Counted from the first letter of the stretch, positions 9,337-19,192 are shown. The stretch is 64,000 nt of DNA from Acinetobacter calcoaceticus (GCF_900520355.1 NZ_LS999521.1:3410001-3474000), one strand, 5' to 3'. Notes: a model not told the origin generated them from the letters alone. A program made the numbers and translations.

Positions 9337-11034
9337 ATGATGTTGGCTGACCCAAGCAAAAAATACCGCCGTATGTACCAACGAGTGGATTTACCAGATC
9401 GCCAATGGCCGAATAACGAAATTACAAAAGCGCCAATCTGGATGAGTACCGATTTACGTGACGGTAACCAAGCAATTTTTGAACCAATGGACATGGAACA
9501 AAAATTCAAAATGTTCAAAATGCTTGTGAAAATCGGTTTTAAACATATTGAAATCGGCTTCCCTTCTGCATCTCAAATTGACTTCGATTTCACACGCATG
9601 TTGATCGAAGAAAATCATATTCCTGATGACGTATATATTGAAGTTTTGGTTCAAGCGCGTGACCATTTAATTGAACGTACCTTTGAATCTTTGGCAGGCG
9701 CTAAACGTGCAATTGTGCATATTTATAACTCTAATTCTCCTACCTTCCGTCAAAAGGTATTGAATGTAGATGCTAATGGCGCAAAACAATTAGCAATTAA
9801 TGCTGCTCAAAAAGTTAAAGAGTATGCTGCGCAATATCCTCAAACTGACTGGATTTTCCAGTACAGCCCAGAGTGTTTCTCTGCAACAGAATTAGAAGTC
9901 GCTAAAGATGTCTGTGATGCCGTCACAGAAATTTGGGAAGCATCTCCAACCAATAAAGTTATTTTAAACTTACCAGCGACTGTAGAAGTTTCTACGCCAA
10001 ATGTTTATGCAGACCAAATTGAATGGATGCACCGTAATTTAGCACGTCGTGATGGCGTGATCATTTCTGTTCACTGCCACAATGACCGTGGCTGTGGTAT
10101 TGCAGCATCAGAACTTGCCATTATGGCGGGTGCTGACCGCGTTGAGGGCTGTGTGTTTGGTAATGGTGAACGTACTGGTAATGTTGACGTTGCTGCAATT
10201 GCTTTGAACATGTACACCCAAGGTGTAGCACCTGAGTTAGATTTCTCTAACATTAATGAAGTGATTGCAACGGTTGAAGAATGTACTGGTTTACCTGTAC
10301 ACCCTCGCCATCCATATGCAGGTGACTTAGTATTTACCGCATTCTCGGGTTCACATCAGGATGCGATCAAAAAAGGTTTCGAATTCCAGAAAAACGAAGA
10401 AATTTGGGATATGCCTTACTTACCAATCGACCCGAAAGATTTGGGTCGTGACTACGATGCAGTTATTCGCGTAAATAGTCAGTCTGGTAAAGGCGGTATC
10501 GCTTATTTATTGGAAGCAAATTACAACGTGGTGTTGCCTCGCCGTTTACAAATCGAATTCAGTCAGGTTGTTCAACAATATGCTGATGACAACGGTACAG
10601 AAATTAATGCCAAAGAAATTTGGACTTTATTTAAAGACACCTATGTCGATGTGAAAAACCATCATTACACAGTCAAAAACTACAGATTATCTGACATTAA
10701 CGGTACTCAAATCATCGAACTTGATGTTGAAGTCGAAGGTGAAATACAACAACTTCGTGGTGAAGGTAACGGCCCGATCTCTGCATTCTTGAATGCGCTT
10801 CAATTACCAATTGACGTGTTGAACTATGAAGAACGTAGTATTAGTTCAGGGGCAAATGCAAAAGCATTAACCTTGATTGAGCTTCAAGTGAAAGGTACGG
10901 GTAAAGGCTCATTTGGTGCGGGTGTTCATGACAATACAGTCACCTCATCAATTGAAGCAATTATTGCATGTACCAACCGTTTGATTGATCAAGGGGTTTT
11001 AAGCACAGACCAGGTTGTTGCCGCTGCTGTTTAA
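9337..11034 (+). CDS. leuA: 2-isopropylmalate synthase
   Basis: Catalyses the first committed step of leucine synthesis: acetyl-CoA plus 2-oxoisovalerate to 2-isopropylmalate. The 565 residues match the long LeuA form. The catalytic DRE-TIM barrel begins with the metal-binding motif DLRDGNQ (39-45). The conserved HCHNDRG and the [10 protein letters not shown] block (around residue 275) are present. The C-terminal part (about 440-560, including [14 protein letters not shown] and [15 protein letters not shown]) is the regulatory domain where leucine feedback acts. The ribosome site AAGGAG is strong. leuB lies at the far end of the window, so the leucine genes are not one operon here. Confidence 0.95.
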   Translation: MMLADPSKKYRRMYQRVDLPDRQWPNNEITKAPIWMSTDLRDGNQAIFEPMDMEQKFKMFKMLVKIGFKHIEIGFPSASQIDFDFTRMLIEENHIPDDVYIEVLVQARDHLIERTFESLAGAKRAIVHIYNSNSPTFRQKVLNVDANGAKQLAINAAQKVKEYAAQYPQTDWIFQYSPECFSATELEVAKDVCDAVTEIWEASPTNKVILNLPATVEVSTPNVYADQIEWMHRNLARRDGVIISVHCHNDRGCGIAASELAIMAGADRVEGCVFGNGERTGNVDVAAIALNMYTQGVAPELDFSNINEVIATVEECTGLPVHPRHPYAGDLVFTAFSGSHQDAIKKGFEFQKNEEIWDMPYLPIDPKDLGRDYDAVIRVNSQSGKGGIAYLLEANYNVVLPRRLQIEFSQVVQQYADDNGTEINAKEIWTLFKDTYVDVKNHHYTVKNYRLSDINGTQIIELDVEVEGEIQQLRGEGNGPISAFLNALQLPIDVLNYEERSISSGANAKALTLIELQVKGTGKGSFGAGVHDNTVTSSIEAIIACTNRLIDQGVLSTDQVVAAAV

Positions 11035-11050
11035 TTAAAAAAACTCTTTT

Positions 11051-11084
11051 GAAAGGATACCTAGCTTGGTATCCTTTCTTTTTA
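11051..11084 (+). terminator. Terminator downstream of leuA
   Basis: A perfect 11-bp stem (11051-11061 with 11068-11078) is followed by a T run. It ends only about 33 bp before the metX start codon. Confidence 0.9.
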
Positions 11085-11116
11085 TTCCTGAAAGATTTAA
11101 AAGGCGAAATGTTCCC

Positions 11117-12277
11117 GTGTCTTTTCCAGCTGATTCAGTGGGGTTAGTCACTCCGCAAAAGTTCCAATTTGAAGAACCATTACATCTTGAGTGTGACCGT
11201 GTTTTGCCACGTTTTGAATTAATGGTCGAAACTTACGGCACTTTAAATGCAGATAAATCAAATGCCATTTTAATCTGTCATGCTCTTTCCGGACATCATC
11301 ATGCAGCGGGTTATCACCATGAAGATGATAAAAAAGCTGGATGGTGGGATAGCTGTATTGGCCCGGGTAAGGCAATCGATACCAATAAGTTTTTTGTAGT
11401 TTCAATCAATAACATTGGTGGATGTAACGGCTCAACTGGTCCAACGTCGCCAAATCCTGAAAATGATAATCGCCCTTACGGACCAGATTTCCCATTAGTT
11501 ACAGTACGTGACTGGGTAAAAACTCAGGCCATGCTTTCTGACCGTTTGGGTGTAAATATTTGGTACGCTGTTGTTGGTGGTTCTTTAGGGGGCATGCAGG
11601 CACTTCAATGGTCGGTAGATTACCCTGACCGCTTAAAAAAATGCGTCATTATTGCTAGCGCGCCAAAGCTTTCAGCACAGAATATTGCCTTTAACGAAGT
11701 TGCACGCCAATCTATTTTATCTGATCCTGAATTTCATCATGGACGTTATCTAGAAAATGATAGCTATCCACGTCGTGGTCTGATTTTGGCCCGCATGGTA
11801 GGCCATATTACCTATCTTTCTGAAGAAGCCATGAAGCAAAAATTTGGTCGCGATTTAAAGTCCGGCAAATTTATGTATGGCTTTGATGTCGAATTTCAGG
11901 TTGAAAGTTATCTGCGTTATCAAGGTGAACAATTTAGCCGTAACTTTGATGCCAATACTTATCTCATCATGACCAAAGCTTTAGATTATTTTGACCCATC
12001 ACGTGAGTATGGTCATTCGTTAACTGAAGCAATGGGTAAAACTAAATGCCAATTCCTGATTGTCTCGTTCACAACAGACTGGCGTTTTGCACCAAGTCGC
12101 TCTCAAGAGATTGTTGATGCGCTTATTACCAATCATAAACCTGTAAGTTATCTCGATATTGATGCTGAACAGGGCCATGACTCGTTCTTATTCCCGATTC
12201 CACTGTATGTCAAAACCATGCGCGCTTTCTTAGGCGGTGAAGAACACTTAAAATCGACATCACTGGAGGCAAGCTAA
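11117..12277 (+). CDS. metX: Homoserine O-acyltransferase MetX
   Basis: Alpha/beta-hydrolase-fold enzyme that acylates L-homoserine in methionine synthesis. The GTG at 11117 gives 386 residues beginning [16 protein letters not shown], the usual start in this genus. Earlier in-frame codons fall inside the leuA terminator. The nucleophile is Ser156 in GGSLGGMQ, and the C-terminal His lies in EQGHDSF. Acinetobacter MetX enzymes have been reported to prefer succinyl-CoA over acetyl-CoA (family knowledge, the MetXS class); this cannot be decided by eye here. The stop overlaps the metW start by one base, so the two are translationally coupled. Confidence 0.93.
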   Translation: MSFPADSVGLVTPQKFQFEEPLHLECDRVLPRFELMVETYGTLNADKSNAILICHALSGHHHAAGYHHEDDKKAGWWDSCIGPGKAIDTNKFFVVSINNIGGCNGSTGPTSPNPENDNRPYGPDFPLVTVRDWVKTQAMLSDRLGVNIWYAVVGGSLGGMQALQWSVDYPDRLKKCVIIASAPKLSAQNIAFNEVARQSILSDPEFHHGRYLENDSYPRRGLILARMVGHITYLSEEAMKQKFGRDLKSGKFMYGFDVEFQVESYLRYQGEQFSRNFDANTYLIMTKALDYFDPSREYGHSLTEAMGKTKCQFLIVSFTTDWRFAPSRSQEIVDALITNHKPVSYLDIDAEQGHDSFLFPIPLYVKTMRAFLGGEEHLKSTSLEAS

Positions 12278-12870
12278 TGCGTATTGATCAACAACTAGCA
12301 GAAAAGTGGATTAAACCGGGCTCAAGCGTACTCGATTTGGGATGTGGTGACGGTGAATTACTTGCTCATATGAGCCAAAAACATCAAATTCGTGCTTATG
12401 GTTTAGAAATTGATCAAGAAAAGATTGCAATTGCCGTCAGTCGCGGGTTAAATATTATTCAACAAGATTTGAATCTCGGTTTAAGCCGCTTTGCTGACCA
12501 GTCTTTTGACTATGTGGTCATGGCACAAGCTTTGCAAGCCGTAGATGCACCGGATGTTTTATTAAGAGACATGGTGCGTGTGGGTAAACAGGCAATTATT
12601 ACTTTTCCGAACTTTGCACATTGGAAGACTCGCTCTTTTCTTGCATTAAAAGGTATGATGCCTGTATCGGATGCTCTACCATATATGTGGTATAACACCC
12701 CCAATATTCATTTATGTACATTTAAAGATTTCGAAGCACTGTGTGTGGAAAATCAGATACAAATTATTAATCGACTCGCCGTCAATGGAAACCAGCAGGG
12801 AAGCCTGTTAAGCAAACATATTCCTAATTTGTTTGGTGAAGTCGCTATTTATCGAGTGAGTGCACTATGA
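12277..12870 (+). CDS. metW: Methionine biosynthesis protein MetW
   Basis: A 197-residue SAM-methyltransferase-fold protein that accompanies metX in many proteobacteria and is thought to support MetX activity; its exact reaction is unsettled. The glycine-rich motif VLDLGCGDGELL (18-29) and the acidic residue ending strand 2 (GLEIDQEK) form the cofactor site. ALQAVDAPDVLLRDMVRVG is the typical post-motif region, and TFPNFAHWKTR is a MetW hallmark. ATG overlaps the metX stop (TAATG), and its own stop overlaps the next start (ATGA). Confidence 0.92.
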   Translation: MRIDQQLAEKWIKPGSSVLDLGCGDGELLAHMSQKHQIRAYGLEIDQEKIAIAVSRGLNIIQQDLNLGLSRFADQSFDYVVMAQALQAVDAPDVLLRDMVRVGKQAIITFPNFAHWKTRSFLALKGMMPVSDALPYMWYNTPNIHLCTFKDFEALCVENQIQIINRLAVNGNQQGSLLSKHIPNLFGEVAIYRVSAL

Positions 12871-13454
12871 AAAAGACATTATTTAGCACACTATTTGCAG
12901 GACTGCTAAGTATGCAGGCTCATGCAGATTATATCGCCCAGCCACAATCGGTTGCGAGTCAGGCTGCACGTTTTTCAACAATGGGGGTTAATGACCTTCA
13001 GAAAGCTGCAAAAGCAGGCCAAGCAGGCGCACAATTTTATCTTGGTACACACTACCAATATGGTAAAGATGTAGCAAAAGATGAAAAACAGGCTTTTGCA
13101 TGGTTTAAAGCAGCAGCTGATCAAGGTTTATCGCCAGCACAATTAAACGTAGGCCGTATGTACGCCGACGGTATTGGTATTAAGAAAGATGAGTCAATGG
13201 CTCGTAAATACTTTGAAAAAGCAGCAAGCAATGGTGATAACCGTGCAAGCTATAACCTTGCGATGATGGAAGAGCAAAAGAAAAACTACGTAGGTGCTTA
13301 CCAGTGGTATGAGCTTTCAACTCGTGACGGCATGCTCGACAATAAAGTAATTAGCTTATCTGAAGGTAAGAAAACTGCTCTTGCGGCGAACTTGACTCAA
13401 GAACAAATTCGTACAGCACGTGACCGTGCAGATAAATGGATTCAAGCACAATAA
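12867..13454 (+). CDS. Exported Sel1-repeat (TPR-like) protein
   Basis: A 195-residue protein with signal peptide MKKTLFSTLFAGLLSMQAHA (cleavage after about residue 20). From about 40 to 150 it contains Sel1-like repeats: AKAGQAGAQFYLGTHYQYGKD, KQAFAWFKAAADQGLSPAQL and SMARKYFEKAASNGDNRASY. These repeats form helical solenoids that bind other proteins, so a periplasmic scaffold role is likely, but no partner is known. It overlaps metW by 4 bases and so is the third gene of the metX-metW unit. No link to methionine is evident. Confidence 0.75.
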   Translation: MKKTLFSTLFAGLLSMQAHADYIAQPQSVASQAARFSTMGVNDLQKAAKAGQAGAQFYLGTHYQYGKDVAKDEKQAFAWFKAAADQGLSPAQLNVGRMYADGIGIKKDESMARKYFEKAASNGDNRASYNLAMMEEQKKNYVGAYQWYELSTRDGMLDNKVISLSEGKKTALAANLTQEQIRTARDRADKWIQAQ

Positions 13455-13484
13455 TAACGGTTCATCCGTAAAAAACCTTACTCG

Positions 13485-13523
13485 ACTAAAACCACCTTGT
13501 ATGCTCTACAAGATGGTTTTAGT
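13485..13523 (+). terminator. Long hairpin after the metXW unit
   Basis: A 17-bp stem with a single mismatch (ACTAAAACCACCTTGTA and its partner) and a 5-base loop. The following T run is short (AGTTTAG), so it may be a weak terminator or an mRNA-stabilising 3' hairpin. Confidence 0.55.
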
Positions 13524-13627
13524 TTAGATCATCCCATTTATATTCTATCTATTTCCCTCTATATCCCCTCTTAAAAAACACGTAACATAACTCACGTTCG
13601 ATATTCGCTATAAAGTTTGGTTTTATT

Positions 13628-14254
13628 ATGTCTACCCCACATTGGTTTGATCAGGGCAGTTTAGTTCTTGCCAGCAATAACAAAGGTAAAGTCGCAGAGT
13701 TTGAAAAACTTTTTGAACAGCTTAAGTTACCTGTAGAAATTATTCCTCAAGGTCGCCTTAATATTCCTGATGCAATTGAAGATGGTTTAAGCTTTATTGA
13801 AAATGCCATTATTAAAGCTCGTCATGCCTCTAAAATTTCAGGCAAACCAGCTATGGCTGATGACTCAGGCATTTGCATTCCTGTCTTAGGCGGTGCGCCT
13901 GGTATTTACTCAGCACGCTATGCTGGAGAACACGGTGATGATGCAGCAAATAATGCAAAATTATTAAATGATCTTTTACCGTATCGTAAAAATGGTGAAG
14001 TGATTGAAGGTATGTTTGTGTGTGTTTTAGCCTTGGTTACACATGCTGAAGATCCTTTACCACAAATTTTCCAAGGCATTTGGCACGGCGAAATTTTAGA
14101 AGCTGCACGTGGTGAAAATGGCTTTGGTTATGACCCACTTTTCTGGTTGCCTGAGCTACAAGTTTCTAGCGCTGAACTGTCTAAAGAAGACAAAAATAAG
14201 ATTAGCCATCGTGGACAAGCGATGCAGTTATTTAGAGAAAGTTTGCAGAAGTAA
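13628..14254 (+). CDS. rdgB: XTP/dITP pyrophosphatase (RdgB/HAM1)
   Basis: House-cleaning enzyme that hydrolyses dITP, dXTP and related non-canonical purine nucleotides to monophosphates, keeping them out of DNA. The 208 residues match the family. The substrate-binding SNNKGK is at 16-21, the catalytic/metal segment FIENAIIKA near 57-65, ADDSG at 77-81, GAPGIYSARYAG near 89-100, and GENGFGYDPLF near 162. A C-terminal SHRGQAM motif completes the set. It is probably transcribed from its own promoter, since a hairpin and a 170-bp gap precede it. Confidence 0.95.
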   Translation: MSTPHWFDQGSLVLASNNKGKVAEFEKLFEQLKLPVEIIPQGRLNIPDAIEDGLSFIENAIIKARHASKISGKPAMADDSGICIPVLGGAPGIYSARYAGEHGDDAANNAKLLNDLLPYRKNGEVIEGMFVCVLALVTHAEDPLPQIFQGIWHGEILEAARGENGFGYDPLFWLPELQVSSAELSKEDKNKISHRGQAMQLFRESLQK

Positions 14255-14313
14255 ATTTTTCATACTGCAACAATATACAACGTTACAACCTATTCAACTT
14301 TGTATAGGCAAAC

Positions 14314-14414
14314 CTTACTTTTCAAAGATGAAAAGTAAGCAAAAATCTTTTGTTAGACTGATGGTACTTCCTTGTACCACAGTCTAACGGGCGGCAACCA
14401 TGCCACCTTCGCAC
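14314..14414 (-). ncRNA. Structured intergenic repeat, copy 1 (C4-like sRNA candidate)
   Basis: Read on the minus strand, it starts with GTGCGAAGG and folds into three hairpins. The first has loop ATGGTT. The second has arms AGACTG / CAGTCT and GGTAC / GTACC around loop AAGGAA. The last is a perfect 11-bp stem (14329-14339 with 14314-14324). The same architecture and shared sequence recur at 49701-49799. It lies just downstream of the AEC permease gene on the same strand. From memory, Acinetobacter has multi-copy small RNAs related to the phage C4 antisense RNA. This element may belong to them, but no alignment was possible. Confidence 0.5.
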
Positions 14415-14446
14415 AAGCAAGTGTAGGGTTAGAATTAAATAATTAA

Positions 14447-15322
14447 TTAGACGAACATGTGTAAAAACACTGCATAAATCGCAATACACACACAACTCAC
14501 AATCGTCCCTGAAGCAATATAAGCCGCAGATCTTCCTGTTCCTTGGTAATGGGTTTCTAGCGCTACAATATTGGCCGCTGGTGGCAAACAGAACATTAAA
14601 AACATCACACCAATTTGCTGGCTCATATTTGGAATAGGTAAAAACCTATAAGTAAGCCCGCAAAGAATAATCCCACATACCACCTTAAAAGCTTGAGCTT
14701 TCGTACTGTAGATTAAGTCTTTTACATAAACTCGAGTACGGCGCAGCCACATTCCCAATACACACATCCCAGCAAAAGTCATTGCGAACTTGGCAACTTC
14801 ATAGACCCAGTGTATGGCAGGATGTTCAATATGTTGAGCACCTAAAAGCCTGAGCACAAGCGCAACGAATATTGAAATACATGGTGGAGATGACAGAACT
14901 TTTTTTAATATATTTAATTTACTTTGCGGTGCAGTTGTTACGGCAGTCACAGCCCAGGCATTACCAAACAATGACATCCCAATATATAACGCGACAATAG
15001 GTGCAGTCGCTTCAGGACCAAATAAAGCCATGGCAAAAGGAAAACCTAGCCAGCCCATGTTGGTATAGCTCACACAAAGCGCTAATAATCTGTCTTTAAA
15101 TAAAGCTAAATAAGCAAAGAAAATAAGAAATGCTGAACCGAAGCTGAACAGCATTAAACTCAAACTACCCGCTTGATAAAATACCATGTTGTAAATAATA
15201 ACAACTGGAATGAGTAGACGTGCAAGCCAAGCTGAAAGGATGGGTTTTATCGTTTCTGAAATAGACGTTTGGGCAAGTAGAAGACCTGTAATAAATGCCA
15301 GTATTGGGAGTAATAACGCCAC
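14447..15322 (-). CDS. AEC family permease (auxin-efflux-carrier fold)
   Basis: A 291-residue inner-membrane protein with roughly ten hydrophobic helices and short loops. It resembles the bacterial AEC family (YfdV/MdcF type), secondary transporters of organic acids. PPAANIVALETHYQGTGRSAAYIASGTIVS near the C terminus fits the second helical repeat with its broken helix. The GTG start at 15322 is chosen because GGAG lies 7 bases upstream (AAAGGAGAAAAC before GTG). The substrate is unknown. The family's members are usually 300-320 residues, so this one is slightly short at the N terminus. The structured repeat follows directly. Confidence 0.75.
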   Translation of the reverse strand: MALLLPILAFITGLLLAQTSISETIKPILSAWLARLLIPVVIIYNMVFYQAGSLSLMLFSFGSAFLIFFAYLALFKDRLLALCVSYTNMGWLGFPFAMALFGPEATAPIVALYIGMSLFGNAWAVTAVTTAPQSKLNILKKVLSSPPCISIFVALVLRLLGAQHIEHPAIHWVYEVAKFAMTFAGMCVLGMWLRRTRVYVKDLIYSTKAQAFKVVCGIILCGLTYRFLPIPNMSQQIGVMFLMFCLPPAANIVALETHYQGTGRSAAYIASGTIVSCVCIAIYAVFLHMFV

Positions 15323-15492
15323 GTTTTCTCCTTTCCCCCATCAAAACCAGCCTGTAATGCTACACCTTTTCAAAGCGAAATGTACTCTCCATTTCAAGTA
15401 ATTTATGTTTCTTATTTCAATCTCTATATTTAATAAAAAATAAGGAAAAAAGCTTATAAAAATCTCTTTTTTATGTTTTTTCTCAAGCTCTT

Positions 15493-15794
<302 letters not shown>

Positions 15795-15806
15795 AGGTTT
15801 TCAACC

Positions 15807-16244
15807 ATGCTTGATGTAGGAATGACAGAGCTACTCTGTTTTGCAATTATTGCAATTTTAGTTTTAGGCCCAGATAAACTTCCGGAAGCTGCACGCTTTG
15901 CTGGTCGCTGGTATGTTCGCCTAAAACGTTATATTACAAATTTGCAAAATGATATTGATCAAGAGTTGCGTCTTTCTGAATTTCGAAAAGAAATGCAGGA
16001 TGAACTCAACCGCATTGAAGCACTGGAACGGAAAGTACAACAACAACTTGAAGAAATACAAAAACAGAATATTTCCGAAACTGTAGATAAAACTGAGGCT
16101 TCTAAAATATTGCCAAAGCCTATTCGGATATGTCTGCCTATCTCGGGTCAATATAAAGTGCCGTACATTGGAAAGTTTATTCCTTTGGTATCAACACCTG
16201 AAATTTCAGAGAAATCTCCCGTTAACTTGAAGATCGCCGTATGA
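15807..16244 (+). CDS. tatB: Twin-arginine translocase subunit TatB
   Basis: Partner of TatC in the Tat substrate receptor. The N terminus MLDVGMTELLCFAIIAILVLGPDKLPEAARFAG contains the short helix, the LGPxKLP hinge typical of TatB, and then a long charged amphipathic and coiled-coil region (about 35-95). The C-terminal part (about 96-145) is proline-containing and variable. Its length of 145 is normal. The stop overlaps the tatC start by 4 bases (ATGA). Confidence 0.93.
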   Translation: MLDVGMTELLCFAIIAILVLGPDKLPEAARFAGRWYVRLKRYITNLQNDIDQELRLSEFRKEMQDELNRIEALERKVQQQLEEIQKQNISETVDKTEASKILPKPIRICLPISGQYKVPYIGKFIPLVSTPEISEKSPVNLKIAV

Positions 16245-17011
16245 ACCAACTGCCTTCAACCACTGTAAATTCTCAGGAAAATCTAGACCAAATGCCCATC
16301 ATGAGCCATTTGGTTATTTTAAGGCGTCATTTATTTAGAATTGTTGGGGTAACATTATTTTTATTCTTTTGTTTATTACCCTTTCGAAATAATACATACC
16401 AACTATTATCTGAACCTTTAAGGCTGCAACTTCCGGCATCATCTTCAATGATCGCTACAGATGTGACTGCAACCTTTATGGCTCCATTTAAATTAAATTT
16501 ATTTGTCGCGCTCGTGTTAGCAATGCCATTTATTCTTTATGAAATATGGTCTTTTGTTCGCCCTGCGTTATATCAAAAAGAACGACATTTAGCGATTCCG
16601 TTACTCATTGGCAGTATTGTTTTGTTCTATGCTGGAGTTGCTTTTGCATATTACATTACCCTTCCTGCTATTTTACATTTCTTTATTAGTGTATCGCCTG
16701 AAACCGTCGCACCTATGACAGATATTAATAGCTATTTAAGCTTTTGCTTAAAGCTATTTTTAGTTTTTGGTCTCACTTTTGAAATTCCAATTGCAACCCT
16801 ACTACTCATTTTAATAGGTGTAGTAGACACAAAAAGTCTTGCTGAAAAAAGACGCTTTATTATTGTGGGATGTTTTTTTGTGGCAATGTTCATTACACCG
16901 CCAGATGCAATTTCAATGGTGATGTTAGCTATTCCAATGTGGCTGCTTTTTGAACTAGGCCTACTCTTCGGTAAAATTCTTGAGAAAAGAAAAACTCATT
17001 CTGCTGAATAA
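16241..17011 (+). CDS. tatC: Twin-arginine translocase subunit TatC
   Basis: Core receptor for twin-arginine signal peptides, with six membrane helices. After a leader of about 20 residues comes MSHLVILRRHLFRI, the conserved cytoplasmic N-terminal motif (SHLxELRxR type; here Ile replaces the usual Glu). Further blocks are FMAPFKLNLFVALVLAMPFILYEIWSFVRPALYQKE and FGLTFEIPIATLLLILIGVV, in the family order. The 256 residues match. A terminator follows, so tatABC is a closed unit, and two Tat-dependent lipoprotein genes come right after it. Confidence 0.94.
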   Translation: MNQLPSTTVNSQENLDQMPIMSHLVILRRHLFRIVGVTLFLFFCLLPFRNNTYQLLSEPLRLQLPASSSMIATDVTATFMAPFKLNLFVALVLAMPFILYEIWSFVRPALYQKERHLAIPLLIGSIVLFYAGVAFAYYITLPAILHFFISVSPETVAPMTDINSYLSFCLKLFLVFGLTFEIPIATLLLILIGVVDTKSLAEKRRFIIVGCFFVAMFITPPDAISMVMLAIPMWLLFELGLLFGKILEKRKTHSAE

Positions 17012-17022
17012 AATGAATATAT

Positions 17023-17056
17023 AAAAGCCTGAATATTAAAGTTCAGGCTTTTTTCT
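17023..17056 (+). terminator. Terminator downstream of tatC
   Basis: AAAAGCCTGAA / TTCAGGCTTTT around an 8-base loop, with a T-rich 3' side. Confidence 0.85.
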
Positions 17057-17090
17057 TTTAGAGCACTTTTCAATCTACAAAGCCATAAAC

Positions 17091-17134
17091 TGTCTTCAAA
17101 GTGACTTAAAAATGTAAGAAAAGTGTCATTTTCA
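17091..17134 (+). promoter_or_regulatory. Putative tandem Pho boxes upstream of the first phoX-like gene
   Basis: Four 11-bp units in register: TGTCTTCAAAG, TGACTTAAAAA, TGTAAGAAAAG, TGTCATTTTCA. Units one, two and four resemble the corresponding units before tatA. A -10-like TAGAAT lies at 17140-17145, 5 bp after the array, which is normal for PhoB-activated promoters that lack a -35. Confidence 0.7.
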
Positions 17135-17184
17135 GACCATAGAATCAACTCAACAAATATACCCACAAAATTTACGGATTTCTT

Positions 17185-19137
17185 ATGACAACTGCTTCTA
17201 CTCAACCAACACGTCGCGAAATTTTAAAATGGTTCTCGGGGATTCCTTTTCTGCCATTAGGGGCGATGGCTACGGCAGCAACGTTAGCAGGTTGTAATGA
17301 TAGTGATGACAGTTCTGTAGTCACTCCAACACCGCAACCAAGCAAATTAAAAAATGCAAAATTTACGGCAATGTCAGCTCCAACAGCAGCAGCAGACCGT
17401 GCAACAACTTTAGTAAATTCTAAATTAAAAATTGATTGGGAAAACTCAACTAGTACTGAATACCAACTTGCTTATAAATCATTCTTTAAAACTGGTGATA
17501 GCGTACCAAAACTTGGTGGTGGAACAATTATCGCTGGTGGTTATTTTGATGTTAACGGCAATCCAATTATGGATAAGTCTGTTGCGGGTAAAGAGCGTCA
17601 GTTCTTTTCAGACTGTCCAGATGGTTCATCATTAATTCAGTTAGAAGGTGCGAAAGTTGATGGCGTAGCAAATCCTGTATTTCATGTTGTTCAATTTGAG
17701 TACAGCTCAAAAGACCAAGCTGGTGGAGATACTTATGGACAACTGCCATCACCAATTGCAATTTTGACTTTAGATCAAGACCAAAAAACTGGTCATTTAG
17801 AACTTAAAAAATACTTCAATATTGATACCGCTCCGGTCCACGGTCTATGGATTACTTGCGGTGCTAGCCTATCGCCTTGGAATACTCACTTATCAAGTGA
17901 AGAGTATGAACCTGATGCATTTAATCAAGGTATTGGTGGTACAGATCCAAAATATCTTGGTAAATACTTCTTTGGTGATGAAACTAAAGCAAACCCATAT
18001 AACTACGGTCATTTGCCAGAAGTTACTGTCAATGCAGATGGTACAGGTAGCATCAAGAAGCATTACTGCTTAGGCCGTATTTCTCATGAACTTATTCATG
18101 TGATGCCAGACAACCGCACAGCACTTATGGGAGATGACTACACAAATGGTGGTTTCTTTATGTTCATTGCTGACAAAGAAAAAGACTTATCGGCAGGTAC
18201 GCTGTACGTCGCTAAATACATTAATACTTTAACTGAAACTTCAACTGCAAGTATTCAATGGATCAAACTTGGTCATGCGACAAGTAAAGAAATTGAAGAT
18301 TTAGTTGCGGGTGGAATTAAGTCAACTGACATTATGGAAAGTTTAACAACGAACCCAAATGATGCCAGCTATACTGAAATTACTTTGGCAAAGAAAACGC
18401 TTTGGGTCAAACTTAAGCCAGGTATGGAAAAAGCAGCAGCTTTCTTGGAAACACATCGTTATGCAGCACTAAAAGGTGCAAGTATGGCGTTCACCAAGAT
18501 GGAAGGAACAAACGTGAATATTAAAGATAAAGTGGCCTACTCTGCTTTAGCTAATATTCAAGATTCAATGGTCGTGGGCGGTAAGGGTTATGTTGCAGAA
18601 CATAATGTAGGGTTCTCTAAAAAAATTACTGCTGGTGGGGTTCTTGCACATAAGTTAGGCAATAGCTTTACAGATAATCAAGGTAGCGCAATTAATAGTG
18701 AATGGGTCCCTCTTTACTCATATATGTTATTAATAGGCGAAGATCTTGCTGCGAAAGATAGCTTAGGTAATACAGCTCATCCAGACAAAATTGCCAGCCC
18801 AGACAATCTGAAGTTCTCTGAAACTTTACGTACATTATTCATTGGTGAAGACTCAGGCAATCATGTTAATAACTTCTTGTGGGCCTACAATGTAGATACC
18901 AAAGAGTTAATCCGATTACTTTCTACACCAGCTGGTGCTGAGTCAACTGGTTTGCATGCAGTAGATTCAATCAATGGTTGGACTTATATCATGAGTAACT
19001 TCCAGCACCCAGGCGATAGCAGCAGTGTCCCTGAAGACGTTAAGGCATTAATTAACCAAAATTATAACAATGGTTATAGCGCTAACGTGGGTTATATTAC
19101 AGCAGACCCAATTGCACCATCGATCACAACAAAATAA
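17185..19137 (+). CDS. Tat-exported PhoX-family (DUF839) lipoprotein, probable phosphatase
   Basis: A 650-residue predicted extracytoplasmic phosphatase of the PhoX/DUF839 family, calcium- and iron-dependent enzymes that release phosphate from organic esters. The N terminus has a twin-arginine signal (TRREILK, residues 9-15), a hydrophobic stretch, and a lipobox LAGC with Cys37, so the protein should be folded before export and then lipidated. Family-like segments include HGLWITCGASLSPWNTHLSSEEYEPD, MGDDYTNGGFFMFIADKE and the terminal FQHPGDSS. The position after tatABC and the PhoB-like repeats support a phosphate-scavenging role (inference). It is shorter than the next paralogue (777 residues). 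Confidence 0.8.
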   Translation: MTTASTQPTRREILKWFSGIPFLPLGAMATAATLAGCNDSDDSSVVTPTPQPSKLKNAKFTAMSAPTAAADRATTLVNSKLKIDWENSTSTEYQLAYKSFFKTGDSVPKLGGGTIIAGGYFDVNGNPIMDKSVAGKERQFFSDCPDGSSLIQLEGAKVDGVANPVFHVVQFEYSSKDQAGGDTYGQLPSPIAILTLDQDQKTGHLELKKYFNIDTAPVHGLWITCGASLSPWNTHLSSEEYEPDAFNQGIGGTDPKYLGKYFFGDETKANPYNYGHLPEVTVNADGTGSIKKHYCLGRISHELIHVMPDNRTALMGDDYTNGGFFMFIADKEKDLSAGTLYVAKYINTLTETSTASIQWIKLGHATSKEIEDLVAGGIKSTDIMESLTTNPNDASYTEITLAKKTLWVKLKPGMEKAAAFLETHRYAALKGASMAFTKMEGTNVNIKDKVAYSALANIQDSMVVGGKGYVAEHNVGFSKKITAGGVLAHKLGNSFTDNQGSAINSEWVPLYSYMLLIGEDLAAKDSLGNTAHPDKIASPDNLKFSETLRTLFIGEDSGNHVNNFLWAYNVDTKELIRLLSTPAGAESTGLHAVDSINGWTYIMSNFQHPGDSSSVPEDVKALINQNYNNGYSANVGYITADPIAPSITTK

Positions 19138-19154
19138 TTTTTAATATAATCTAA

Positions 19155-19192
19155 ACATTAAAGCTGGCTAAAGCCAGCTTTAATGTTTTTTA
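19155..19192 (+). terminator. Terminator after the first phoX-like gene
   Basis: A perfect 15-bp stem (19155-19169 with 19172-19186), a 2-base loop as drawn, and T residues after it. Confidence 0.9.

Noticed and set aside
14109..14387. Plus-strand ORF of 92 codons over the end of rdgB
   Set aside because: It is mostly a shifted reading of rdgB and runs into the structured repeat; no start signal.
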